Source: Anammoximicrobium sp964409865 (GTDB taxonomy: Bacteria > Planctomycetota > Planctomycetia > Pirellulales > Pirellulaceae). From it: DNA of 9,277 nucleotides. Positions within the stretch are counted from its first letter, which is position 1. Each line of letters starts with the position of its first letter. Below are positions 1-7,900 of this stretch, in pieces. The translations under genes and the position numbers were made by a program. Location of the stretch: contig CAYPGE010000375.1 in assembly GCA_964409865.1 (NCBI GenBank), positions 1 through 9,277 of the forward strand. Direction: 5' to 3'. The notes beneath the pieces are model-generated. The model was not told the DNA's origin, searched no databases, and was given only the letters and a program-made list of their open reading frames with translations.

Positions 1-1153
1 GCAGGTGGCCGCCACCACCGGCCCGGCCGACAACCTCACGCTCAGCATCCCGGAGCCGCGGCTCTGGTCGCCCGATTCGCCGGCGCTGTACGATTTGACG
101 ATCACCGTCGGGGCGGACACGGTCACATCCTACGTGGGCCTGCGCGAAACGACTGTCGCCAAGGATGACGACGGGCATCTACGGCTGCTGCTGAACGGCA
201 AGCCGCTGTTCCACTTCGGCACGCTCGACCAAGGCTGGTGGCCGGACGGTTTGCTGACGCCGCCGGCCGACGCCGCCATGCGTTCGGACATCGAGTTCCT
301 GAAGGCCGCCGGCTTCAACACGATCCGCAAGCACATCAAGGTCGAACCGCGCCGCTATTACACGCATTGTGACCGCTTGGGCATGCTGGTCTGGCAGGAC
401 CAGGTCAGTTCCGGCACGGGCAAGAAGCGGGGCGACAAGGGCACCAGCGCGGTGTGGACGCGTCTGCAGCCGGACCCGGTCGACGCCCAGTGGCCGGACG
501 CCGCTCATCGCCAGTACATGGAAGAACTGCGGATCATGATCCGGACGCTGTACAACCACCCCGCCATCGTCATGTGGGTCCCCTTCAATGAAGCCTGGGG
601 CCAGCATCGCTCGGAGGAAGTCGGCCGCTGGACCGTGGCGGCAGATCCCACGCGGCAAGTCAACATCGCCTCCGGCGGCAACTTCTATCCGGTCGGCCAC
701 ATCGTCGACCATCATCAGTATCCCCATCCGGACTTTCCGTTTGATCTGGGCCAAAACGGCCGCTTCGACGGCTTTGTCAAGGTCGTCGGCGAATTCGGCG
801 GGCATGGCTTCCCGGTTCCGGGGCACCTGTGGAACCCCAACGCCCGCAACTGGGGCTACGGCGGCCTGCCCAAGAACAAGGACGAATGGCTCGAACGCTA
901 CAAGACCTCGATCGCCAAACTGGCCGAATTGAAGAAGCAAGGCATCGCCGCCGGCATCTATACGCAGACCGCCGACGTCGAGCCCGAGATCAACGGCCTG
1001 ATCACGTACGACCGCAAGGTGCGCAAGCTCGAGCCGGAGTTCCTGGCCGCCATCCACAAAGCCAATGGCATTCCCGAAAGCGCGATCGGCAAGCCGGCGG
1101 GCGCTCCCAACAAGCCGTCCTCGGAACCCGCCCAGAAGAAAGGCGGCAAGTAG
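1..1153 (+). CDS. Glycoside hydrolase family 2 (beta-galactosidase/glucuronidase-like), 3' part
   Basis: The reading frame is open from the first bases (codon CAG at 2-4), so the start lies outside the window; about 383 residues are visible. It hydrolyses beta-glycosidic bonds in oligosaccharides by the retaining two-glutamate mechanism of GH2. Counting the GTG codon at 5 as residue 1, residues 1-60 are the end of the beta-sandwich region. The TIM barrel opens near residue 60 with LLNGKPLFHFGTLDQGWWPD, followed by FNTIRKHIKVEP and LGMLVWQD. The acid/base Glu is E196 in WVPFNEAWGQ and the nucleophile is E263 in VVGEFGGHG. The later block IYTQTADVEPEINGLITYDR is typical of a GH2 branch common in planctomycetes and Bacteroidetes. 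The protein ends in a Lys-rich tail without a further domain. It converges with the enolase-like gene at 1225. Both catalytic glutamates are present, so it should be active. The exact substrate cannot be read from this part. Confidence 0.9.
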   Translation, partial: QVAATTGPADNLTLSIPEPRLWSPDSPALYDLTITVGADTVTSYVGLRETTVAKDDDGHLRLLLNGKPLFHFGTLDQGWWPDGLLTPPADAAMRSDIEFLKAAGFNTIRKHIKVEPRRYYTHCDRLGMLVWQDQVSSGTGKKRGDKGTSAVWTRLQPDPVDAQWPDAAHRQYMEELRIMIRTLYNHPAIVMWVPFNEAWGQHRSEEVGRWTVAADPTRQVNIASGGNFYPVGHIVDHHQYPHPDFPFDLGQNGRFDGFVKVVGEFGGHGFPVPGHLWNPNARNWGYGGLPKNKDEWLERYKTSIAKLAELKKQGIAAGIYTQTADVEPEINGLITYDRKVRKLEPEFLAAIHKANGIPESAIGKPAGAPNKPSSEPAQKKGGK

Positions 1154-1224
1154 AAGGCGCCGTAGAGTCCCACCGCGGGCCCCGCTCCCGCCGTCTGGCC
1201 TGCCCTGTCGCGGGACGAAAGGCG

Positions 1225-2055
1225 TCACGAACCGCCGCGACGCGACCCGATCTTCATGCGAACGGTCTCCCGGTGAAACGTCAGAGCTTCGAGTAATGTT
1301 CGCGGTGACATTCCCTCCGCCTTCAGCCGCTGAATCAGGTAGACCATCCGGTAGATTCCCGGCCAATCGGGCGCCAATAACCATGCGCCGAACATCAGCT
1401 CCTTGGGCAGTTCCTCGCCCATCGGAAACTCAGCGACAGGAAACACTCGCTCGTCGGAGGCCATCGCCAGATGCGCGTGTGACATCCAAGACCAGTGCAG
1501 ATTGATTGCCAGCGGCGGATGGGCCTTGGCATACTCGATCATTTGCCAGGCGTTCGTCACGCCGTTGGCGATGTACACGTCAGTCGAGCACTGGCGGATC
1601 GCGCCCGCCTCGGCCCATTGCCGCATCACGTCGTACGGCGTGCCGTCGCCGATCGGCGAGCCCGGCCCCTCCGCCTGGATCTGCTGCTTCGTCTCGGTCT
1701 TTAGCAACTCGACGTACTTGGGGATCTGCTGCTCGAAGGGCACCGGCAGCAGCGGGCTTTCGATCCAGGAGTAACCCAGCTCATCCATCAGCGCGAGGAT
1801 TTGCTTGGCCTCGTCCAGCGATCGCGTGGCGGACTCCCAGCCCAGGATATCCGCCGCCTTCAACTGGTCGACGGGAACCTGCCGTCCGGTCATGACGTCG
1901 AACAACCGCTGATGATCGAGCAGGTTGTACGTCTTCAGAATCTGCGAGGTGGCGTCCGAGAAACCCCTGCACGAGCGCACCGGCATCACGCCCACCGCGT
2001 CATTGGTCGCGGTGATCCGCAACGCCCACCTCCGGCCCTCCTTGTCCGGCCGCAT
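1225..2055 (-). CDS. Shortened enolase-superfamily protein (mandelate racemase/muconate lactonizing-like), probably inactive
   Basis: The 276-residue product matches the capping strand and the second half of the barrel of the enolase superfamily, whose usual length is 350-420 residues. RRWALRITATNDAVGV (8-23) looks like the N-terminal capping strand, and LLDHQRLFDVMTG (45-57) like a capping helix. GYSWIESPLLP (94-104) carries metal ligand E99, IQAEG carries E129, STDVYIANGVTNA (157-169) is a late barrel strand, and INLHWSW supplies the barrel-end H187. Between residues about 75 and 80 the sequence jumps from a capping-domain segment (ADILGWESATRS) straight to LDEAKQILALMDELGY. The strands that normally bear the KxK base and the first metal-binding Asp are not there, which is about 100 residues. 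Family members abstract an alpha-proton from carboxylate substrates, often sugar acids, with Mg2+; this copy lacks half of that machinery. ATG at 2055 is the first usable start, because an in-frame TGA lies at 2062-2064. It is probably a decaying gene, though a conserved short variant is possible. Confidence 0.72.
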   Translation of the reverse strand: MRPDKEGRRWALRITATNDAVGVMPVRSCRGFSDATSQILKTYNLLDHQRLFDVMTGRQVPVDQLKAADILGWESATRSLDEAKQILALMDELGYSWIESPLLPVPFEQQIPKYVELLKTETKQQIQAEGPGSPIGDGTPYDVMRQWAEAGAIRQCSTDVYIANGVTNAWQMIEYAKAHPPLAINLHWSWMSHAHLAMASDERVFPVAEFPMGEELPKELMFGAWLLAPDWPGIYRMVYLIQRLKAEGMSPRTLLEALTFHRETVRMKIGSRRGGS

Positions 2056-2061
2056 CGTCAG

Positions 2062-2100
2062 TCACGGCAGTTCCACCAACTCCCAAGACTTCAGACGCAC
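2062..2100 (-). other. Possible N-terminal remnant of the enolase-like gene, cut off by TGA
   Basis: On the minus strand, GTG at 2100 opens a frame coding VRLKSWELVELP and then TGA at 2062-2064. LTMRPDKEG follows in the same frame and runs into the annotated protein. Reading through the stop gives WELVELP-x-LTMRPDKEGRRWALRIT, which looks like a natural first strand of an enolase-superfamily capping domain. AGGA lies four bases before the GTG, a weak ribosome binding site. The TGA may therefore be a nonsense mutation in the original gene. Confidence 0.4.
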
Positions 2101-2301
2101 GTCGTCCTGCGCTGGCAGCGATTCAGGTACAACTGCCGTGGCTCCTCACGGCTCAGGCACAGCTGACAACCCCGAAATGCAGGCCCGCCAACCGGCCGGT
2201 CGAACCAAGAAGCCCCACTGTCCCGTCGCGCGTCGCTTCAACACTCAGAGCTTGATGCTAGGAGTCGGAGCGCCCAACAGAATGCTCCGGTATCCCGCTT
2301 G

Positions 2302-2793
2302 TCACAGGGAAACTATGACGAATACCTCCCGCAAGTGCTGCCGCAGGCCGCAAGCCGCAAGGTACGACTTCCGCTTGGCTTGTGCATGGGTCTTGATCGC
2401 CGACTCGACGTCGTCGGAGCAATGACGAAACACGTAGTTGAAGTAATCGCGTATCCCGGCTAAGCCTCCCCATCGTTGCTGGAACGCCTGGTATGTGCGA
2501 ATCAGGACCCCCAAGAAGGAAGTTGATACTATCTCCACTCGCGAGAAATCGAACACAATCTTGCTGAAGCGGTCTGCCAACGTCGTAAGGATTCTTCTGA
2601 TCGTGAACTCGTGTTCTTCATCACAGATCCGAGTGGCGAGAAAACGTACTACGACAACGTCCTCGACGAGCACGGCTTCCAACACGCCGGGAATGGAGGG
2701 CAACTCCGCGGGCGTCACGAGGGCCGGGCGGCGCTGGTCAAGCGCTGCTGTTTGAGCGGGAGGCTCAGGCTGTCGATCGTGTTCCGTGTCCAT
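2302..2793 (-). CDS. STAS-domain protein (anti-anti-sigma-factor-like)
   Basis: The 163-residue product carries one STAS domain at about 41-133, after a Pro/Gln-rich, probably flexible N-terminus of about 35 residues. The visible pattern is VLVEDVVVVRFL (strand), a helix at 62-75, KIVFDFSRVEIVSTSFLGVLI (strand plus phospho-loop), a helix at 100-107 and IRDYFNYVF. In SpoIIAA-like antagonists the loop reads DSSGLG with a phosphorylated Ser. Here it is S90-T91-S92-FLG, so the last Ser is kept but the Asp is replaced. Such proteins bind anti-sigma kinases or act as regulatory scaffolds in the cytoplasm, and phosphorylation of the loop switches the binding. ATG at 2793 is chosen. The frame stays open up to a TTG at 2895, but the added residues have no family character, and neither start has a strong ribosome binding site. 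It is divergent from the pseudokinase gene and has no anti-sigma kinase or sigma factor beside it. The family call is good; the partner is unknown. Confidence 0.75.
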   Translation of the reverse strand: MDTEHDRQPEPPAQTAALDQRRPALVTPAELPSIPGVLEAVLVEDVVVVRFLATRICDEEHEFTIRRILTTLADRFSKIVFDFSRVEIVSTSFLGVLIRTYQAFQQRWGGLAGIRDYFNYVFRHCSDDVESAIKTHAQAKRKSYLAACGLRQHLREVFVIVSL

Positions 2794-3577
2794 GACACGC
2801 TGCTTGACGCCCGCGCGCCAGCCCAACGAGCTTGGTTTGGCAGAAGACGCTGCTAACTTAGCCACCAGCCTACCCCTGCCCGTCGGCAAAATCAATCATT
2901 TCGGCGGCACCGAGTTGGCCGGTGTTCTCTCGCTGACCGCCACGCGACGGTCGTCGCCCCCATGTTCACCCCCCGACGCGTCCACAGAGCACCGCCGACT
3001 TTCCCCATGGCTGTGACATGGACGACACCGGCAATGACACTGGGGCGGACAGCTCACCCCGCCATCGCCAACAGCATCAGCCCCCCCCAACCCACGCCAA
3101 CCGCAGGTTCTGGCAGCCATCCCAGAAGTCGCGGTTCGCCGCAGCGCCACGCGTTCATGGCCGCGTGCCTGCAGATCTTCAGGTCAATTTAGCCAAAGCG
3201 GGGCTAGCAAACCGTTGTTTGTTGCCTAGGTCGGCGCGACCTCTGCACTTTAGGCACATCCCGTTTCCTGCTTGGGTCGATTTCACGTGAGTGCGCAACG
3301 TCCTCACCTGTGCGCGCAACGAGGGTCAACGCGACTCCGGCAGGGCGTGCGAGAATCGGGCCGACCATGAGAGGCTGTGGTCCGGGCCGACCGAACAGCG
3401 GACTGGCATTTTGGGGCGTCGTTCGGCTTCAGATGACATCCGCCTGACAAACTTAACCGTTTTCGGTGACTCGAGGGCTTGGCTGACCACCTGGCCGTAT
3501 CTGGGCCGCGACCGGCGTCCCAAGAACCGATGGCGTCTCGGCACGCCAAGCAACGCGCCCAAAACTCGAACCGATAA
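2794..3577. other. Long intergenic region between divergent STAS and pseudokinase genes
   Basis: I find no convincing gene here. The open frames on both strands have no recognisable domain, and those on the plus strand do not lead into the kinase gene. The region should hold the STAS promoter on the minus strand. A weak candidate there is TTGATT, a 17-base spacer and TAGGCT, starting near 2896 and reading leftwards. Other visible items are a small palindrome GCTAACTTAGC at 2852-2862, a run of eight C at 3081-3088, the inverted repeat at 3228-3242, and a 10-base direct repeat CGGGCCGACC at 3357-3366 and 3383-3392. Confidence 0.55.
3228..3242. repeat. Perfect 6-bp inverted repeat with 3-base centre (operator-like)
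   Basis: AGGTCGGCGCGACCT is a perfect inverted repeat (AGGTCG / CGACCT around GCG). It lies in the middle of the divergent gap, about 435 bases from the STAS start and 480 bases from the pseudokinase start. It could be a dimeric regulator site or a small hairpin. It is too far from the recognisable kinase promoter to be a classical repressor site, and it could be due to chance in GC-rich DNA. Confidence 0.25.
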
Positions 3578-3605
3578 TTGACACGGGGCGCCGAGCCGTT
3601 AGATT
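3578..3605 (+). promoter_or_regulatory. Sigma70-type promoter of the pseudokinase gene
   Basis: A perfect -35 box TTGACA (3578-3583), a 16-base spacer and a -10 box TAGATT (3600-3605, four of six consensus bases) predict transcription from about 3612. This leaves a leader of about 100 bases before ATG 3710, or about 35 bases before TTG 3647. It also rules out a start at 3578, which lies inside the -35 box. Confidence 0.5.
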
Positions 3606-3709
3606 GGCGGGAAGGCGGCTTTCCTGGGCACCACGAGAGGAACCTATTGTGGCGTTGTGGCGCGCAGGTGGGCCGTCGCAGGTGTCAGCGGTCTTTCGGG
3701 AAATCGTGG

Positions 3710-4600
3710 ATGACAGTTGCCACGTCCGAACACCCTCCGATCCCTGGCTATGAACTGTTGCGGCTGCTTGGGAGGAACGCCCACCTCATCTACTTGGCGC
3801 GTCAGTTGAGTAGCGGCCGTTTCGTCCACCTGAACGTGGTTCATAGCTCCGGAGATTTTGGCCGGATGGTCGCGGGCAGTCTGCGACAGCAAGCTGCCTT
3901 ACTCGCCACCCTTGACCACCCGAACATCCTCCAACCTGTAGAAGTGGGTGAAGCGCAAGGCTATGGCTTCTTCAGTGCGTTGGAGTACGCGGGAGGTGGT
4001 TGCCTCGCTGACAAGATTCGCTCCGGGCCTCTAATGCCTGTGGAAGCCGTGTCCCTGGCCCGCAACATCGCCGGTGCTCTGCGGTATGCGCGGAAGCAGG
4101 ACGCCGTCGTATTCGACCTGACCCCGAGGTCGGTCCTCCTCACCGAAGATGAACTGCCGAAGTTGGGCGAATTCCGGCCGTTGCGTCCCGAGCGCGGGGA
4201 CGTGATCGGGCTAAGAGTATTCACTCCGAGCTACGCAGCGCCGGAGGAAGTCTCAGACTCCGAGCGCATGGAGCAGTCTCCTGGCACCGATGTGTACCGA
4301 ATCGGTGCAGTCCTGTACGCGATGTTGACCGGCCAGCCGCCCTTTGTTGGCAATGGAGATCGGCGCGGGTTGCTTCGACAGGTGGTAGAACGATCCCCCG
4401 CGCCGTTACGACAGCGGAACAGCGCCGTGTCCACGGATCTCGAGGCGATTTGTATGAAATGTCTCGCGAAATCACCGACGTCAAGGTACGCAGAACCAGA
4501 GAACCTTACGGATATTCTGGATCAGTTCTTGGCGCTCAGCCAGCGTCTGGCCGAACCAAACGCTGTAGCAGACGGCGGGCGTGGTAACGGCTTCTTATGA
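3710..4600 (+). CDS. Ser/Thr protein kinase homologue lacking catalytic residues (pseudokinase)
   Basis: The 296-residue product consists almost wholly of a Hanks-type kinase fold at about 13-273. Landmarks are IPGYELLRLLG, LLATLDHPNIL, FSALEYAGGGCL, the APE motif (177-179), TDVYRIGAVLYAMLTGQPPF (193-212) and DLEAICMKCLAKSPTSRYAE. Most active-site positions are changed. The glycine loop is GRNAHL, the Lys of VAIK is N42 (VHLN), the helix-C Glu is probably Q61, and HRDLKPxN reads VFDLTPRS so that only D136 remains. DFG reads E154-F155-R156. It therefore should not transfer phosphate normally and more likely acts as a scaffold or allosteric regulator. No transmembrane helix, WD40, TPR or other sensor domain follows, unlike many planctomycete kinases. 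ATG 3710 sits just ahead of the domain. TTG 3647, with AGAGGA six bases upstream, is a possible alternative start that would add 21 residues. A good promoter lies at 3578-3605. Confidence 0.85.
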   Translation: MTVATSEHPPIPGYELLRLLGRNAHLIYLARQLSSGRFVHLNVVHSSGDFGRMVAGSLRQQAALLATLDHPNILQPVEVGEAQGYGFFSALEYAGGGCLADKIRSGPLMPVEAVSLARNIAGALRYARKQDAVVFDLTPRSVLLTEDELPKLGEFRPLRPERGDVIGLRVFTPSYAAPEEVSDSERMEQSPGTDVYRIGAVLYAMLTGQPPFVGNGDRRGLLRQVVERSPAPLRQRNSAVSTDLEAICMKCLAKSPTSRYAEPENLTDILDQFLALSQRLAEPNAVADGGRGNGFL

Positions 4601-4998
4601 TTTCAGGGCGTTCCAGCAGGGCCGCCGTTGCTGAGTTGAGTCCTTCGCGGCTGCCGTCGGTTCGACTGATACGTATTGTGCCGCAATCCAAGTATTAGGA
4701 CAGGCATCTCGCGGTGGTCGTTTTTCCCGTGTTTCTCCAACGCAGCTCGAAGCCCGTCCCCTCTTTTCGCCAGGCTGCTAGCAAACGAGGGAACGCGATC
4801 AATTCCCGCCGCACCGGCCGCCAGCAACGGCAGCACGTCGCAAGCGGGCGGTCAAATTCGAGACGGAGCCCCGCCCGCCGCTTGAAAATTCTACAATCGA
4901 CATAGCACCCCGCTGGCAGTTTTGCTACTCTCCCGCCTCATTTTCCGCGCAGAGCGGATCATACCGACCCCGCTAGCATTCTGGCCAGGAGCGTGAAG
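4601..4998. other. Intergenic region upstream of the SMC-like ATPase gene
   Basis: About 400 bases without a recognisable gene; short open frames here show no domain. It contains a GC-rich hairpin (4841-4884), the -10-like hexamer TACAAT at 4892-4897 without a matching -35 box, and the ribosome binding site of the next gene, AGGAG at 4987-4991. No clear terminator follows the pseudokinase stop directly. Confidence 0.5.
4841..4884. terminator. GC-rich hairpin, possible terminator after the pseudokinase gene
   Basis: CAAGCGGGCGG (4841-4851) can pair with CCGCCCGCCGCTTG (4871-4884), leaving a three-base bulge and a 19-base loop. AAAATTCT follows rather than a clean U-tract. The hairpin lies 240 bases beyond the pseudokinase stop and about 115 bases before the ATPase start. 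It may be a weak terminator or a leader structure. Confidence 0.3.
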
Positions 4999-7900
4999 GT
5001 GCATATTTCCAGCCTGAAAATCGAACGTTTTGGTGTCTGGGCCGACTTGAGGCTGAACGGCTTTTCCGAGGGACTGAACGTCATCTACGGTCCCAACGGC
5101 TCTGGCAAGACGACGGTCGTCCGCTTCATCGGTGCGACGCTGTACGGCTTCGGGGACGATGCTCGCAGCCGCTACCTGTCGACCGGTGTCAACGGCGGCG
5201 GATCGTTAACGGTGCAAGGGCCCTTCGGCCGGCGCACGATTCTGCGAAATGATGAAGGCTCCTTGGGGGATCGACTGATTATCGAGAATGCGGACGCCGC
5301 CGTCGGCGGTCTGCACCAGCTGCAAGATCTGCTGGGCGGGGTGCGGCAGCCTGCGTTCGAGCGATTGTTCCACGTCGAATTCGAGGGCGACGTGGACGCC
5401 GACAAGCTGATTCAGTCGGCCTTGGCCGAAGGCTTCGATTTGCTGGGGGGCCACGCCGACAGCGACCGCGTGGCCGAATTACAGGACCGGCTGCAGAGCA
5501 AACGCCAGGCTCTGGCGGAAATCACCACGGCCGACATCGCTTTCGACGAACTGGTCCGGCGCCGCCGCGGCCTGCAACAGGAGATCGAGTCGTTGCAGGT
5601 GTCGTTTCAGGACCGCCGGGCGTCCTGGGAACGGCGACTCCGGCAACTGGACGAGAATATCGCCGACCTGGAAGAGCAGCTGGAGGGCTTGGAGTCCGAA
5701 TTGAACTCGGTGACGGCCCAGATCGAAGCTCGCCAAGCGGACAAACACGGTCGCGAAGCGGCTTTGCGCGACGCCCAGCAGCGCCAGTTTCAACTGGAAT
5801 CCCAGCGTCGCGACGCGCTGCGGCAGATCGACGCACAATTGGAACGTTGGCGGCTCGTGCTGCGGGACCTGGAAGACCGCAGCCGCCAACTTCGCGATCG
5901 GGCCGGCTTCGGCCCGGACTTGGACGCCAGGGCCGAGGCCGATCCGCGCCGCCATCTGCGGCGGCTGGAAGACGGCCTCGACCGGCTGCAACGATCCGTT
6001 GCCGACCTGACGGCCGCGGCGGAACCCGGTCGCTGCCAGTGCAGCGAGTTGCGGTCGGCGCTGCAACCCGCGCTGTCGGCGATCCGCGAGGACCTGTATC
6101 GGCTGTGCAACGGACTCAGTGATTGGGAACTTCGCTCGCAACAGCGGGACAACCACAGCGAACTCGGCCAGTTGCAGCGGTGCGAAGGCGAGCTGCGATC
6201 GGCGCTGGCCGGGTTGTCGCTCCAGCGTCACGCCCTGCTGGCGGATTTGGAGGCGACGCAGGACGCCGAGCGCGTCGCGCGGCACCCGGACCATGCCGGC
6301 CTGTGCCACTGCCAGGGACACCCGCAACCGCTGGACGCCGTTTTGCAGCCAGCCGACGAGAGCCTCCACGACGAAACCTTGCTGGCTTGGGAGTTGGAAC
6401 TCCGCCGCCGGATCGCCCGCCGCGACCAGGTGCGGGAAGACTTGGAGATGTTGCAGGAGGAACTCCGCGACCTCCGCGACCAGCGGCGGCAAGTCGCCTT
6501 GGAGTGCGATCCGGAATTCGAGGACCACCAGCTGAAGGCCAAGCGGCAGGAATTGGATGGCATCGAAGTCAACTTGCGGCAATTCGAGCGGCGGCGGGAA
6601 TTGATGTCGGCCATCACCAAGCTGGAAGAGGAACTCCGCGTGCTGACCTCGCAAGTCCGCACCCCGGCGATCCTGCTGGAAGCCTCGGATCTGCTCCACC
6701 GCTTGACCGGCGGCGACCTGCAGAGACTGACCGTCAACGCCGATCGTTCGGTGTGGGTGGACAATCGCCGCGGCGAGCGGCTGGCCTACGCGCAATTGAG
6801 TTCGGGCGGCCGCGACCAGGCGTATCTCAGCCTGAGCCTGGCCGTGGTGGCTGCCTATGCCCGCCGGGGAACCCGGTTGCCGCTGATGATCAACGACGCC
6901 TTCGGCAACATCGACGCGCAGGGCGTGGCCGCCGCCGCAACGGTGCTGTGCGAATTCTGCCGGCACGGGCATCAGGTGTTGCTGTTCACTCGTCACCAAT
7001 ACGTAGCCGACCGCTTCCGGTCGCTGGACGTGCCCGTACGCCACTTGCCGCCGCTGGATCAGCAGCGCGTTGCGGCGCCGGCCGAGGACGTCGCTGCCGT
7101 GTCGTCGCTGAACGAGATCAACCGCCAGCTGAACGCGATCGCGGACGAAATGGCCGCCGCCCCGAAGGTGCCGGCACGTCCGTCGTGGAGTTCGGAAGAG
7201 TTTCCGGGCGAGTTGACGGATCGGGTGCGGGCGCAGCCCGTCGAGCCTAGCCGGGAGACCAAGGCGTTCGACACGGAGCTGGCCGCCGAGTACTTTCTGC
7301 TGGAGAGCAGCCCGATTCAAGATGCGCCCTCGATCGACTCGGCCACCGCGGAACGATTCCGCAAGATCGGCGTCCTGTTGGTCGGCGACCTGTTGCGACT
7401 GGACGTGGCCGAGGCCGCCGGCCGGTTGCGGTACGCCGGGATCACGGCCCCCATGATCCGCCGCTGGCAGGCCGAGTCGCTGCTGGCTTGCCGCATCCCG
7501 CGACTGCGCCTCTACGACGCCCGGATCCTGGTTGCCTGCGGGATCACGGCGCCCGAACAGCTGGCTCAAATGGAGGCCGAGGAATTGCTTCGTCGCGTCG
7601 AGCACTTCGCCACCACCAGCACGGGCGACGTCTTGTTGCGAGCCGGCAACCGCTACGAACTGTCCCGGCTGACGGAGTGGATTCGCGCCGCGCGTCGAGA
7701 CCGGCAGCGAAACCGCGCCGCGGGCGACGGCGTGCCGAGGCCCCAGCGCGACGACGATCGCCGGACGCGGAGCCCCGCCGCACGGGCTCCGCACGAAGAC
7801 CGCCGCCGGCCCGCGACTGCGGAACGCGCCGGCCGCCACGAGGCTCCCCAGCCGGTCGTGCTGAAGATGGAAACCAGCACGGCGCCGAAGAGGTTCCACC

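Noticed and set aside
1154..1224. A possible bidirectional terminator between the convergent GH2 and enolase-like genes
   Set aside because: Only a 5-bp GTCCC/GGGAC pairing with a long loop is visible, and there is no U-tract on either strand.
179..1384. A 401-codon minus-strand open frame across the GH2 gene and past its end
   Set aside because: It overlaps the GH2 gene, which has both catalytic Glu motifs, and part of the enolase-like gene in another frame. Its product resembles no family.
3291..3581. A 96-codon plus-strand frame upstream of the pseudokinase
   Set aside because: No domain, no ribosome binding site, and it overlaps the -35 box of the kinase promoter.
3203..4786. The 10-mer GCTAGCAAAC at 3203-3212 and 4777-4786 flanking the pseudokinase, considered as target duplication or attachment sites
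   Set aside because: Dozens of 10-mer pairs are expected by chance in 9 kb, and there is no transposase, integrase or terminal inverted repeat.
4882..4897. TTGAAA plus TACAAT considered as a promoter of the ATPase gene
   Set aside because: The two hexamers are only four bases apart, far from the 16-18 required, and TACAAT has no -35 box at the right distance.
6123..7250. A 375-codon plus-strand frame inside the ATPase gene
   Set aside because: An Arg/Gly/Pro/Ala-rich translation in the wrong frame, within the region coding the coiled coil and signature motif.
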